A stretch of 64,000 nucleotides of DNA, from positions 15,503,168-15,567,167 of the forward strand of contig JABBOT010000012.1 in assembly GCA_016165875.1 (NCBI GenBank). Reading direction: 5' to 3'. A program made the translations under genes and the position numbers. Positions 32,701 through 47,700 of the stretch are shown piece after piece. Source of the DNA: Acanthopleura granulata. Lineage: Eukaryota; Mollusca; Polyplacophora; Chitonida; Chitonidae. Within the stretch, counting starts at the first letter, position 1; each line of letters opens with the position of its first letter. The notes beneath the pieces are model-generated. The model searched no databases. It was not told the origin of the DNA and worked only from the letters and a program-made list of their open reading frames with translations.

Positions 32701-35700
32701 ATTTGTTCCTTGATATGATCCACTAATCAGAATAAGGCTGTTACCTGTGTGGTGATGTCCCATCCATCCTCCAGACAGATCATCACAGATGAGCCTTGAA
32801 CATCTATCAGGTCAACCGTCGCTCCCGCCAGCTGTAAGATGTTTTGGATCTGCGGGAAAACAATCAATCATAATTAACAAAATAGCTAAATGCGCAAAAG
32901 TTACAGATAAATCTGACCTTTTGTCACAGTCGATGAGAGGTTCCACAAAACAAACCTGCAGACAAAACATTATCAAAATAATACTACACTTGGTGCAGTT
33001 ATTGCACATACAGAAACTAAAGTACAATCGAGAGACAAAGAAACTCACAGTAAAATCCTTCCGCTGAAGCATTGCATACATAGAATGAATGAAAAAAAGA
33101 TACAAGTCGAGGTACTAAAGTTCATCTTTTGTATGTACCAGCAAACACAGACTGCATTTTATCCCATTCCCATGGTTCAACATTTGTTTACGTCTCAGTT
33201 CATCTTACCTTTCTACCACTATGTGTAAGGATCCAAAGTAATTACCTGAAGTAGCCACTCAGATTCCTCCACGGCCTTGTAGAAGAAGCCTGCCTCAGAG
33301 GTGGGCAATGGGGCGCTGGGCACACAAGCCCTCATCAGCTTCTTGAAACTGGTTTTAACGTGTCGCACATCGTAGAAATCCACCGGAATGAAGTCACACT
33401 TGGGGAAAGACTCCACCTTAATACCCTGTTGCGGAGGATAAGCCATGTGTGAATGAGAGGCTGATTGATGGAAACATGTGAAGAAGCTTACCTAGAAGAC
33501 TAACCCAATCCTGATGGTATACATGTATATGTACAACAGGTGAATTGTGAATCGTATTATCTGTTATTTATTTGTTTTTGATGCTAAAGCCAAATAGATA
33601 AACTATTTCCCTTTGGAAAGTCTACTCATGTTTTTTTGTTTAGTGGTACATACTTTCAATGATTTCTTTGAAATCCACTGTAAAAAAGTATGCATACAGC
33701 TTACACTTTTATAGATATACCTTAATTTCTGAATTATTTTCGCGTATGAAAGAGCAACTTTCAGTTCGATTCTATACACAATTTTAGCTTGTTTTTGGAG
33801 AGAAACCTACATTAGTTGGGTTGGTCAATTTCTGGGCTTCACAAGAAAGTAGAATTTTATCACTGTTTTTTTTTTTTTATCACACAGAATAATGTCCTCA
33901 GAATATGATTGAATGAAAATCTTGTAAAAATGTGCAAAAAAGTTAAAGAATTCCAATCTAGGCTCTTTAACTAAATCTTTTATCCTGAAAAGTAATAAGA
34001 CCCTTACTCTGGAGTTATTACATGCTAGATTTACCTATTTCTATCAATCTAGGGCAGTGATAACATATCACAAGTACAACTGACCGATAAAAAGATGATT
34101 ATCCAGAGCTCCACAAGAAAGGCATGAAATGACAGTTGCCATGGGCAGATGTATACTGTACCTTCATCTGTGTTTTCTCTCCTAAGACGTACAGGGAGAA
34201 CTTATTGAGCCCCTGTACAGAGTTGTTGACAAAGTCTCCCTTGTGGTCAACGCTGCCATTGTGATGGGAGACCCGCTTACTGCTCGACTCCAAACTTGAT
34301 GTAGACACCCGGGATTTGTCCTTGAAGCTTCCTATCCTACCCAAAGCTGAAATGGCACCATTCAACTTAGGGGTTAGTCAGTTCATTTCCACAAAGATAC
34401 TATTTTAAGGTAAAGGTGCATGGAAAAATAAGAGGAAAACAACAACTATCATTTCAAGACACATACTAACTTTGCAAACTTAGACACCCATACTGACATG
34501 ACATTCACATAAACCAAAGCATATGACAATTTTTGAGTTAATAAATATCATTAACAATCTTGTTCAAATACTGATAGATCTTAGCCCAGTATATAGTTTA
34601 TAGCTACATTGTCTGCCATAATGTAAATACAAAACAACAACAACAAAAAACACTTCAGAAACAGGACTTGTTATGTCTGAGTATTAATAAAATGTACACA
34701 TGCAGATCTAAAGCAGGTACGTAAAAATACAATTATACATCCTGGTATTTAAATCCTTCTACATTATCCCCAAAATATTCTTGAAAAGGATGTTTAGACA
34801 GTAGCAGTTAGTAAGTAAATATTGCTTTGTTGGAAATGACACTGACATTCAGCTAAGGAGTTGTTGTTGAAGCATACTGAAGTCATGCAGGCATTATTGT
34901 TGTTATGGGTACAATTGTTTATCTCATTCCTGGAAAATGTGGAGTGACAAGTAACCTGATATTTTCAGAGACTAAAGGACGTGAATGATGATGAACTTGA
35001 ACACCAAAAAGTGTGAACAGATAACAGTACATCCCGAGGAAGAACCCACTGCCGACAAGAGTAACAGAGTTAATTATACCACATTTATCAAAGAATGGAG
35101 ATCAAGAAACTGTTTACAATACAGGAAACCACATTAAATCACAGGACCAGAACTGTGCTGGTGTAAAAGAAGTAACCAAATGAAATTCAGAATAATAGAA
35201 CAGTGGTTTCTTTTCTTCTCCACACATTTTGCTTATTCTAAAGTCATCTGACAGAAGGCCAATAGAGAAAATTTTACAATAAAATAAAGATAAAATATAA
35301 ACCAGACAAAATGAAACTTTTCCCCAAACACTTTGACCAACCCCACCACTCCAAATTGCCTACCCTGAACAATATTTTTCACCCATTCAGCATCTATTGA
35401 CGTCTGTCCTGTTTGGAATGACAAACAAATTGGCTACGTACAAAAATTGTTCTGAGATATAAAATCAAGTTAAATATATGAGATTTGAATTCACAAACTC
35501 ATTGGTGAGGGGTGAAAGTGAATGCAATTTAAAGCTATTCTTTAAAGCTAATGAGGAATTACATTGAACTGTCTCCTGAAATGAATAACATGAAAACTTT
35601 CACAACTGATTCTGACATTTTCATTTCTCTCCTTACATCACAAGATGCCCTCCCACATATTTGTTAATTTTCCTACACACTGAATACACCTTGCAGAACT

Positions 35701-38700
35701 TAAATGAAAAAAGGAGTGAACACAGCTGTTCATAATCAACTACTTGGTGAGTCTGTAAACGTTGATCGCCATAAACTGCTTTGGTTGCTTTTATAAGTCA
35801 TATCTTACGAATTTTTGCAGGAAGTCAATTGCTTCTGAAAAATTCAAATTTGAATACATTTTTGCCTGTAAATTTGTGAATACTGGGTGAACTTTTTTAT
35901 GTAAATTCTTTCACTACCAAGGGGAAAACACTGAACATTCAACCATTCTTCCACACCTAACACTTCTACACTTGCTTTTACAAATCTTGACGTTTCTCGT
36001 AACGTACCCAAGACTCTAAGCAAATCTCAGAAAAATCCTTCTGCACCCAAAGATATGTATTCTTACATGTTTCGCTAAAGGTTAAAACAAAATGACGGAA
36101 AATTTTTTAATCTCTGTTTCAGAAACCAAACAGGCTCTGTTGTTAAATGAATATGTCATCATTAGTGGACAAAATGCAGAAAAACATGCGTGGCATTGCC
36201 TTACCAGAATTAACAGCACTCTTACTAAACTCTGAGTAAGTCATAAATGGCGCATTATAAAAGCCATCATAAATTTATAGGAAACACACACTTGGAGAAA
36301 AAAAGAAAAAAACAAGTACAAAAAATACAAAAAAAATATAACAAACGGAAAAAAAGGCAATCCACTAGTTATAAGCAGTAGCTAGGACTCTACATGAACA
36401 TTTATAGATAAATGATGAGATCACAGTGTCAAGGGAAGAAAAAATATTATTAGAGACACACAATAACTTTGGGCTGGGTGAACAGGGGACTGATCAAGGC
36501 ATTCATGACAAAGTATATAAACTGAAAACAAAATGGTGATACATCAAGATTTTCATTCCAGATTCATCCTCAGGTCACGCAGAAGAGGACGTCATTCCAA
36601 ATCAAGGAACACACTCGCTTGTACACAAGTTTTTCAGCATTTTCACACTAACTGTAACGAAAAACTACAGAAAATCACAAAGAATTTCATGGAATTTGCC
36701 ACCAATTTCCATGAAATTACCGATGATTTACTGTAAATCTATCTGCACTGTGAGATGAAAAAAAGAAAAAGCAGAATGAACAAAGAAGTGCATCGTACAT
36801 TATAGCACAGTGACAGTCACAGGAGTCCAAATTTTGTCAATGGTAAAAAGCTAATGACTAGAATGACAACTAGACATGATTTTCCACTGGAAGACAACCT
36901 CTTTGTTGCACACAGGTTACAACATTTTGATGTGGTCCCTAACGGCTCCCTTAAAGCAGGCTGTTTCAACAGAACAGGTACGGACTACATCAAAATGAAG
37001 CAATAAATCGCCAAAGTACCAGCAGTCATCCAGCAGGAAACCCGATCAGTTCTCATCCCACAAGGCAGGTGTGATTTTTGTGTGAGAAAGCTGAAAAGCT
37101 AATATAAACACAAGCAATGGGTATTTTCAGGCTTCAAATTTAACTTCCCCAAAATTGAATGTGAAACTTTCTTGTCGAAGGCATTACACGCATTGAAAAT
37201 TCAGTGCAGCTACTTCCCCCTAGTACTGGCACTGATATGTTGCGTCTGCACTGAAACGTTGCATCTGTACTGAAATTTTGCATCAAATGAATCAAGAAGT
37301 CGCAATCCATATAATGGCTCATATTTCACTCATATCCAATTCATAACTGCCAATTTAGGAAATATAAGTTTCTCTTTCAAAATTACAGTATACCCAGTGC
37401 TTTGTTCGGACACTGTCACAACAAAGGATTTAGACGATTAACAGAGCATTCCACTAAGAGCAGCAAATTACTTTGATACGGCCACCAGTGAGACTGTCGA
37501 GTCCTTCTAGTCCGCTCCGATACAAGTGTCATTGTTACTGGAAAAATGTGGTCAAAGTGCGATTAAAATCTCATCTCCTAACTGTCACTCGGGACAACTC
37601 TTTTTACCGTAACACCATGTAAAGGTACGATTACATGCAGTAAACTTGTACAGTTGTACATGTGTCTACACACACACACATATATATGTATGTAGAACAA
37701 GCATCCAAATTTGCTGTTCTGTCACAACAACATGCATGTACTTTTATTCCTAAGGCTAAATCGTAAAAAGTGGATGTACTTTATTCATCAGCAAAAAGCG
37801 AAACACTGCATGTACCCCTGCACTTCAACATTTGTACATCTGTGCAGATTAAGATGACCCTATCTCAGCAGATTGGGTCATCACAATTTCCATACTAATA
37901 CCCCTTTTTTTTCTATGGGAGTACAATAATCTTATTAATTAAATTTCATTAAATAAAAATTAAACAGAAAAAAATATGTTTACATTGGGGCATAATATTC
38001 TTAATTACAAAATCATTATTTTCTGCCACCTAGAACTACTTTGTTAACTTCTGGAACAACCAGCCAAAGACCCCAGATATCGTATCAACGTACTAGTTTC
38101 TAAGGTAACACCTTAACCAACACACCATTACTATTCCACTGTAATTCTCAGTAAGCAAGTTCTATAGCCATAAAGCACATACCGTAAATGATCTAAAATT
38201 TCATCAAGAAAATCCATTTTAGATACACATTAATCTCATAAAATATTATTTTGAGTGTTGAAACTGACACTTTACCAGTAGGGTATTATCCTAGCTTTCA
38301 AACAAACCTAAAAACATTTTTATACAATCAATAAAAGTCTTAGAATCAGGATAAATGAGCAACTTAGTCATGGGTGAAATTTTCGGTCATTTAGGGTAGA
38401 TGCACTGTACAAGAGCTGCTACATGGCGGGGCATGGACAGAGTAAAGCCCATCAAATGTACCCTTCTCAACTATATCCATTAAAATCTATTAAGTTTAAA
38501 TGTAATGCAAAATTTTCAGCCATTCGCATTTCTTTTCTGGTGCAAAACTTCTACGTGTTTAATGCAGCTTTTTATTTTTTTCTAAATTTTTATTGCAAAT
38601 CTTGTTATCCTATAAAAGCTATTGTCTTGGAAGCTGCAGAGTTATGTGTTTTGCTGACAATATATATAATTCCTCTTTTATTTTCTTTTGTTTGGTAGTG

Positions 38701-41700
38701 TAAGACTTGTTAAGAGTGCCTCTGAGCAAGGTATAAAACTAAATAGAAAATAAAAATATAACAAAAGGAAGGGCAGAAGAGGTACACACAGAGAAAGTGT
38801 CACTTATACTCATTCACAGAGAACAGGTCACCCTAAGGGGAGATAACTCTGCAGCCTCAAAGCTACACCTAACCGTCACCAAGTGTTGAGAGCTGGTCCC
38901 AGTTTCACAAGACTTTCAAGAAACAAATTTATCCTACTATATTTTTCATTTCAATTAAACTTTGTGTGAGACAGAATACAAACAAGTACCATGGTGTACA
39001 CAACAATTTACATAAAATGATACACAAAGTCTTGTAAAACTGGGTATAGGGCCACACTCCTCAAAGAGTATCAGCTTCATTACTACAGTTTCACAAAGTC
39101 GCAAACAAAATAATTCATCGTATCACTTTTAGACTAAATTGTTGTCTACGTTTAGAGTTTGATCCATAGAAACCTTTGAAAAATGAAGGAGAAATTTGTT
39201 TTTTTAAGAACAAAATATAACACAGATTGCGTTTTGAATATAATACGTGTCTTTGAGCAATTGGCCCATATACAATGTATTAAGCAGGTGCAAGGGTTGC
39301 CTGATCACATACACGAGCCGCCTTTGCCGCCACTGGATCGCAGGCTGTCCACAGCGCGGCGGAACATGTTACGACGGGCAGTGTTGGGTGTGGCTGCCAC
39401 TTCAAACTCCAGCTCGCCGCTGTCTGCTGGAAAGCCAATATAAAGGGAGGATTGCGCATTGGAAATAAAACCAAGGGAGATAATGCTGGTGGATCTTGGT
39501 CAATCTCTGATGCTAGCTCAAATTTTTTAAAAATATTTCAACAAACATTAATATCTATTAAATCTGAATGATTTCATGGCTTATTGTACAGTATCCACAT
39601 AACCGATGTAGAAAATTAGATTTCCATGGGCATAAGTGAATTAATAGAAATACGCATTTCCCACAATTGACCATGATCTCAAATAATAATATAAAATGGA
39701 GGATGGAGAGCAAAGGCTGAGTAAGTGAAGTGGGGGTGGAAGCTGGGGTTGTTGTTGAGGGTGTGTGGATGGACAAGGGGATGTGACTGAGTTTCTGGCT
39801 GTTAATAGGCACACATTTAAAGCTTCAAAAGAAAAAAAACCACAGTTTCAAAGGTGAAAAAAAAAGCTGATCTAAGAAAAATGAAGTGAGGCAATGAAGA
39901 ACAAAGGCAGAAAAAAAAATCAGATGATGGCAATACTTGCAAAGTTTAGTCTACATTTAAAAGAATGGTTTCAGCAATGGTAATGAATTACATGTAAATG
40001 ACCGAATGAAACAGTTTAGTACATGTTCTGATATGTGCTACGGTTGGATTGCACATGTTTATAGATGATATGAAAAATATAAACACTTCTGTACTTCATG
40101 TAACAACCACGAAATTTACATGGTATAAGGACACTGGTATCGAGTACTGCAGAATTGTGCTGTCAACCAAATGAGTATGACTGTATGTAAATATATCAGT
40201 ATATGTATGTAAAAAATAATTTGTATCATTCATATGCCTACTAGCAGTACCCGGGCGTACGTGAGAAGGTCTGCCTGCAACCTGCAGATGGTTGTGGGTT
40301 TCCCCCAAGTCTCTGCCCAGTTTCCTGCCATCATTATGCTGGCTGCCATTGCATAAGTGAAATATTCTTGAGTACGGCATAAAACACCAATCAAATAAAT
40401 AAATAAATACTAGGAATACCACTGCTAGCTTTATAGCCTTCATTATCTACAATCTGGCAGTCATTTTTTGCAGTACAACTAGTGAATGATGACATGAGAA
40501 ACAAATTAAATTTGCTGACTTAGTCTTCTACAAAGCAATGACCATAAAAAGAGCAGCTTCTATAACACTACATTTTGGTCACAAATGGCTCACTAGTACA
40601 TCTGGCTCATGAATACATTTAGCTCACAAGTACATTTGGCTCACTAGCACATTTGGCTCACGAATACATTTGCTCACCAGTGCATGATTATGTGCATGAC
40701 ATTTGTGTGGATTGCACGTTCCTACGAGCAATATTTAATACGCCTACACATATGACAAACATGGTTAATGTATATTTATTAGCTCATTTACACATTCAGC
40801 ATCAAAGTCTTTAACTTAAAGCTACCTGTTACTTGATACATTATTTCTGCATGTATAATATTTTGAATAATGGGTCTTTGATAATTAGGTGTTATTCTAA
40901 ACAAGGTCTTGACGAAATATAATGAAGACTTATGTGAATAATTCTAAGAAAAATACATGTTCATCTAATCCAGATCACTAATGTTATATAAAAAAGGAAC
41001 ACATGACAATGTCAACATTGTTGCCCAATTTTGCCCTGATGCAACAATGTTGCAGGTCTCTTCACCTCTTCAGGAAGCAGACCAGAACTGGTTGACTCCA
41101 GTGCATTTCTGAGGGTGATGTATCACCTATTCAATACGATTTCTACATCATACATTTATGGCTACCATGTAGAGGATCAATGTCTAAAATATCTTTGCCA
41201 CATTTGCACACATTTAAAGCTCACAATATAATGTAGACAAACAAGACTAAACAATGTCACCTGGAGATCTTAAACTGGCAACTGTTGAGAAGAGAGAGAG
41301 GTGAGAGAGTTGAGTCATACTGGATACACAGTACATCAGGCCAACATTAAAAATCTATTTGTTGGGCGTAACTCAACCGACCCTCCAGTTAGTTGAATTA
41401 TTCTCTCAATGAGATTTAGAATTTTCATTAAAAACTACATCTTTGCCATTAGCCAGAATAAACAAAACCGCAGGCTACTCCATTTTCCAATAAGGCCAGG
41501 TTATGCCCAAATTTCAAGGACGGCCTGCATTATACATATGGGCTATTTGGAGAGCGTCAAGACTGATCCCACCACAAACCATTCATACGACCACACCACA
41601 CATAAAACCTTCCCAGAGCAGAGACTACTAGAATCTGTCATCTGTCTGGAAAGCAAAAGCCCAAAATAATGATAACACTTGAACAAATTTTAAAATTGGC

Positions 41701-44700
41701 ATCCACACCAATTTGAGGCATGCTTACTCATGTCGCTAGTATGGATGGCATGCTGATGTGTCTGTGGCTGCAATGTGCAGTGGAGGTCAGTCTTAACACA
41801 GACCATGCAATCTTGTATACAGAGAAGACAACATAGGTTACAATATCATGGGTAAACAGATCTTCAACAATGTAAACACAAATTGTGTCTCTGGTCAAAC
41901 AAGCACAGAATTGTATATAATTACCGAAAACTTAATACAACCCCTACCAAACCTTACCAGCAAAATACATTTTGACCATTTTCTACTCATATATAAATAA
42001 GTTCCTGTGTTTTAAATTTCCACAAATCGAAAGCTTAAAAGCAGTTTTTAGGTAGAAATGGTTGCTAATGTTAGCAGGTAAACAACCAAGGGTTTCATAA
42101 ACAGCCACTTTAAGCGGAATCATGGGCTTAAGTCTTGTTTATAAAGATACATTTTAAACTCTACATGAAGACTGATGAACACAATGTCAAACAAGTTGGA
42201 GCACCAAGAAAATTCATACACAGGTATTGGAATATTTTTGCTGTAAATAATCTAGTTCAATAAAATTAAAGGAGTCAAAATGACTCCTCCAAACTTCCTT
42301 TAACATTTGTGAAGAAGTTTATAGTCAATTGGATTATTCGACAAAAGAAAAGTTATTCTAGTGTCCTGGTAATAAGCCCATGCAGTAAGACAGTATGAGA
42401 TGTGAACAAATCTGTCAGTGAATCCTCATAACTATCTCGAAAAATGAGGAGATCAAGTTTTGACTGACAACTGAAAAGTCATTCCCATGTTACATACGAA
42501 GTGTCAAACATAACAATTCCTGTGGCTAATTCGTCCTATGGCTTCTTGTTTCTATGTCAGTACTGAATAAAACACAAGTAAGTACCTGAACCATCGCTAA
42601 ATGACAGATTTTCATCATTTTTTAGCCAGGATCACAGGGTGCTGCCATATTGAAACTCAATCTTGAGAAATCTCTTGATCATGTGACCTACAAGCACCTG
42701 TCCAACCAAGCCCGTAGGTTAATTTTATGCACGAAGATTGCCGACTATCGGGCTTGGTAGCACCACATTTCATAATAAAGAAGTATTTGATTTTTGTTAT
42801 AAAACAGCAGAGGAATTTTTTTATTTTTATGTGTCAAAAAATACCTCTGATAATAAGGAGCCAGACGCACATATTAAAATACACTGACCACATTCGCGTT
42901 TCATGGTATGGGTAAATGTGGATATATCCCAACATTTTGACAAGGCACATTCTGTGATTATATTACTGAAGATCTTTGATTAAATAATGACCATATATAA
43001 AGGTTGACAGACCTGATATACATAAACCCTTGGTAAGCCATTCATGATATAGATAACAATCTGATGACAATATTCAGAGGAAATACTGATATGTTCAGAA
43101 AGAGTGAACAACAACAGCAACATTTCAGGACAATGAGAAGAAAGGACAGTTCCTGCAAGGGAAGTAATACATACTGCGAGATTTGCCTTTGCTGATGGCA
43201 CGAGAGAATGCACTCCTACGGATGGTGTCGGGCGTTTCAGGGATGTTGAGCGGGTCGGACGCTCCGGCCATCATCAGCGAGTCGAGACTGGTCAGAGAGT
43301 CACTGTACGAGGAGGAATACGTCCGCTGGCTGTACGGGGTGACGTTGACCAAACTACGAAAGTACTTCTCCTGCTCTATGCTTGACCCTGATGTCTGCTC
43401 TCCACTTGTTGGTGCTATATAAAGAAATTGATGCCATGGTTTTTAAGCATGGTTCAATACTCAGTGTTAACACATGCAGTGACAACGTAAAACATAAGGT
43501 TGAAATCCTCAAAAAAATTCCCCATGTTTTTAAACCACTTTGATGGTGTATCCCCATGCGATACATACTGTAAATCTTCAACACTTCTATGACACCTGCA
43601 TTCTGAGGTTATCTTTACTGTCATCTGTAACTGATTGAGGTACAACTAGTAGAGCTGGGTCAGAGCTGGGTAGTACAAGTGATGAAAAGAGACTTTTAGA
43701 AAAAAAATAAGATGCAAATAATGCATTTCTTTAATCAGATGTTAAATTTCTTCATTTATTTTCTAGGGTATGTGAAGCCTTGAATCCAGACAATATGTTC
43801 TTTCTTCCACAATCAAATCATCAATGCAAATAAATTAGTTTTCAACTTGTTTGAACCGAGGGATTTCAGTAAATACAGAACATTACACTGAATAGGTACC
43901 CCTACCTCCTAAAATATTCAGTCTAATTCTGTTGAAATATTAACACATGTATCGAATGTGTCTCACTGAAATATTCTAGGTCCTCAAGAGAGCTATAAAC
44001 AGAACCCTTTCCATAAAATTCATCACTCATTAACAAACTAATAATGAAGTGGCAGACAGACTTGTGGCTGTTTGGTGCTTGATCATTCCCATCAGGCCTC
44101 GGCTGTGGAAACCGCTCGCTCGTAACAACAACGCTTTCGTTCTGGGATGGCGCCACGTTATAACCGGGAATCTTTAACACAATAATGGCTTAATTAGGAT
44201 TCAAATGAATTTCTGCTGAAAGGCAGGATTAATCCTGTAATAATGGCTTTGTTAGGATTCAGATGAATTTCTGATGAAAGGCAGGATTAATCCTGTAACC
44301 AATATATACAAATGTACAGCAATCTTTTCAAACAATATCATAAAATTCTTTTTTTTATCCCATGACATGCATACTGATGATTTTTAAAAATTTCTTATAG
44401 CAACTCTATGAGCCAAATCCCTCCTCTTACACAAGAAAAAGAATCATTTCACTCTGGTTTTAAATTTTTACTCCAGTCTATACAAGTTTTTGGCAAAGCA
44501 ACCTTGCTCTTAAATTGTCTTTACGGGGAAGTTGGGATTACACAAATTTACTCAACTACTCACAGCTGTGTTGTATACCTAACAAGCAGGCCACGCATAG
44601 ACTTGCACAAAACTCACTGAATCAAATTAAAGCAACTCATCACAATATGACATCATAAAATAGACTTCATTTCCACAAACGAAGGTCTTTTTTAGACTCC

Positions 44701-47700
44701 ATCTCCTTTCCCATAAACATCAGATAAAGGTATCTTGTAGCTGGACGCACCTGCACTGCCTGTTACAGCGTGAGAATTTCCTAATACTGTCATCTGTGAC
44801 TGATTGAGGTACAACTAGTAGAGCTGGGTAGCTACAAGTGATAAAAAGAGACTTTTAGAAAATAAAAAGATGCACATAATGTATTTCTTTAATCATACAT
44901 TAAATTTATTTATTTATTTATTTGCTTGGTGTTTTATGCCGTACTCAAGAATATCTCACTTATACGATGGCGACCAGCATTATGGTGAGAAGAAACCAGG
45001 CAGAGCCCTAGGGAAACCCACAGCCATCTGTAGGTTGCTGGCAGACCTTCTGAAGGGCTCCACGGCCATGGCCACCAACATTATGGTGGGAGGAAATTGC
45101 GTCATACATTGAACATGATCCTTATAACAAATCAATAAGAAATTATTTCAACAATATTTCTTTACACCATCAAGAAGGAATAGAATGGACAAATCCAAAT
45201 GTGATGTTAGAATATGTACTTGAAAGCATTACAATTTTATTCATTTCTTCAGATACCTCATGTTTACATTAGTAATAAATTTTGACAAATCAGACAACTG
45301 GACAATGTAGAGGTACTTTAGAATTGTTAAGAAGGCCTTTGACAAAAAAACAGAAACAGTACCACAAAACAAAGCAATTATTGCAACAAAAAAAAGATTA
45401 AGTCACACTGAAAACTTTCAAAATGTTTAACGACCCATCAAAATGGTCTCCAGTGCCACTGTTCGGAGCACTGACACGCTGAAAACATCTTCAACATGTC
45501 TACCTTCTGGACACAGCAAAGTTGGCGTTGACCACGGTGATCCTGAACTGGTCACTGCGTGAGTGCGAGTTACTGGTGGGCAAAGAGCCCAGGTCCAGCC
45601 TCTCGTAGTCCTTGTAACCAGGCCTCTCCATCAGTCTCTCCAGGTTCTTGGGGTCAGCTGTCAGGGTGTAGCTGAACTCGGCCTCATCTATGACTGTAAT
45701 AAACAAGATTGGGAACATAAAGATGTGCCCGTCATGGACGAGCTAATAGCCGTAATGATTGGTGCTTTTGATGGCAGCACATAAAATCGATTTATCTCAA
45801 GTTCGCAAGTGAAGCTCTTCAAATACGGCGTTGACATGAAATACCAACATATCACAAACACGTGCCTACCTCTGTAAATTTTACAGAGATGTGACACATT
45901 TTATGTTGAACATAAAAGTGTACACATTTTGTAACAATCACAAACATACAGAAAAATGTTTACCGATGGGCAAACCAAGTCATACCATAACCGACGTCGT
46001 AAGCTGGGCATATTTCTTAATGCTTCAGTTTTGAGACTAAAAGTGACTTTCAACTTTTTGTTATGTTAAATCATGAATATTTTCAATAAAACTAAAACAA
46101 GATGGCACAAACGCCATGTTGCATTTGCCTTATTTTGTGTAAAACAAAGGGAACTTAACTGTTGTTAATTCATATTATTGGTACATAAAATGTACACCAA
46201 AGAAGACGTAATTGTTTAATATGTATCAACTTGAAATTTTCAAGTTAAGTTGAAAACAGCCATGTAGACCGTGTGACAGGTCTCACACCACTCACTTACT
46301 TGAGAGATCATCATCAAACAATTCACTCTTGGGACGATCTGATTCGCTGTCAGAATTACGTGGGGACACCGTTTTCCTCATCATGGGTGGCGTAGGTAAC
46401 ACATATTTGTCTTTCCTCGCCGACTGTTTGGACTTTATACCAGCTTTTCTGGCTGTTTTAATGATGGTTTTCTTAGCAAATTGCCTGAAAACAAAAACAT
46501 CATTATTCATTTATTTGATCGGAGTTTTATGCTCTACTCAAGATTATTTCACTTAAACAATGGCGGCCTGCGTTATTGTGGGAAGAAACAGGGAAACTCC
46601 CAACCATCTGCAGGCTGATGGCAGACATTGCCACATATGACTTGAGAAGAAGCCAGTGTGAGATGGACTCACAGGGCCCTCATTGGTTAGACGTTCTTGT
46701 GTCATTGTGCTACACTACCACACTATCAACTTGGCCATGGAGGCCCCATCTGGTAAGTCTCACAAGACACACCTTGACATGTATGGCAAAAATATACTAC
46801 AGCTACACTGGCAGCCACTCTGATTATAATCAGAGACTGATGACACAAAAGAAATCATTCTTACCTATGCTCCATGAAGTGTTTCCATCTGGACTTAACT
46901 TATTCACTTAGCAGAGTTATTCCAATGAAAAAATGTTGAGCTCATCAAACTGAAAACGTGATGAACATGGGACCACAGGATTCAATCCCAAACCCTGATG
47001 AATGACAGATTACAGTGTCTTATTCAAGACTCAAATCCCTGTGCGACGAATAAGAGACTAGAATAGAAAAAAGCCTTTCACAGGATTCAAAGCCCAAACC
47101 TGATGAACGGGAGACTAGAGTGGTTGAAGTCTTACTTGAGGCTGGCGTTTTTCTCCTTCTGTTTGTGGTGTGGCGTGGGCTGTATGATCATTTGACCTGA
47201 GAAGGCAAATGTGCTGAACACTGAGGGAGGATTCCGTACTCGATTGACCAGCTTCCTGAATGTCTCCACGTTATCCGAGACGACCTCTTCATCAAAGAAC
47301 ACCTTAATCAACTGAAACAGCAAAACAGCCAGAATCTCCGATGAGACAGTCGCTCTACTGGTTGGGACAAAAATTATCATGGAGCCGATTACAAAATCAT
47401 GTATGTATACTGGACAATGAACAATCGAAATTGAAAGTCAATACTATGAAATATGTATCTTCATTCACTTGTATCAAGTTTTGTTGAAACTGGATAAAAA
47501 CTGTAACAGCAAGTAATAGCATATAGAAAGAAATGTTAACATATGCTGGATGAACGAACAGACAGACAGACAACCAATCACTGGAACGAAAAATTGGTAC
47601 CACAATTTATGTATCTTGTAGTCTACGCTTATGCAAAGTGTCGTTGAAATCAGTGAAAAACTGTAGTAGGAGTACTGTATACACAGACAGACAGACTGAC

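Larger units (their letters stand above)
39424..43174 (-). other. Long SBF intron
   Basis: Contains a SINE (40245), a 17-bp tandem repeat (40590) and a degenerate palindromic-type repeat near 42090-42150. No exon recognised. Confidence 0.5.

Noticed and set aside
39301..39423. Apparent SBF C-terminus ending GGSCM-stop
   Set aside because: A GTATGT donor lies before the stop and the phase fits exon 34162-34346, so this is an internal exon, not an end.
44566..44612. Minus-strand [14 protein letters not shown] as the missing SBF exon
   Set aside because: It resembles the expected RSYPGLL... only loosely, the required phase is wrong and a stop follows.
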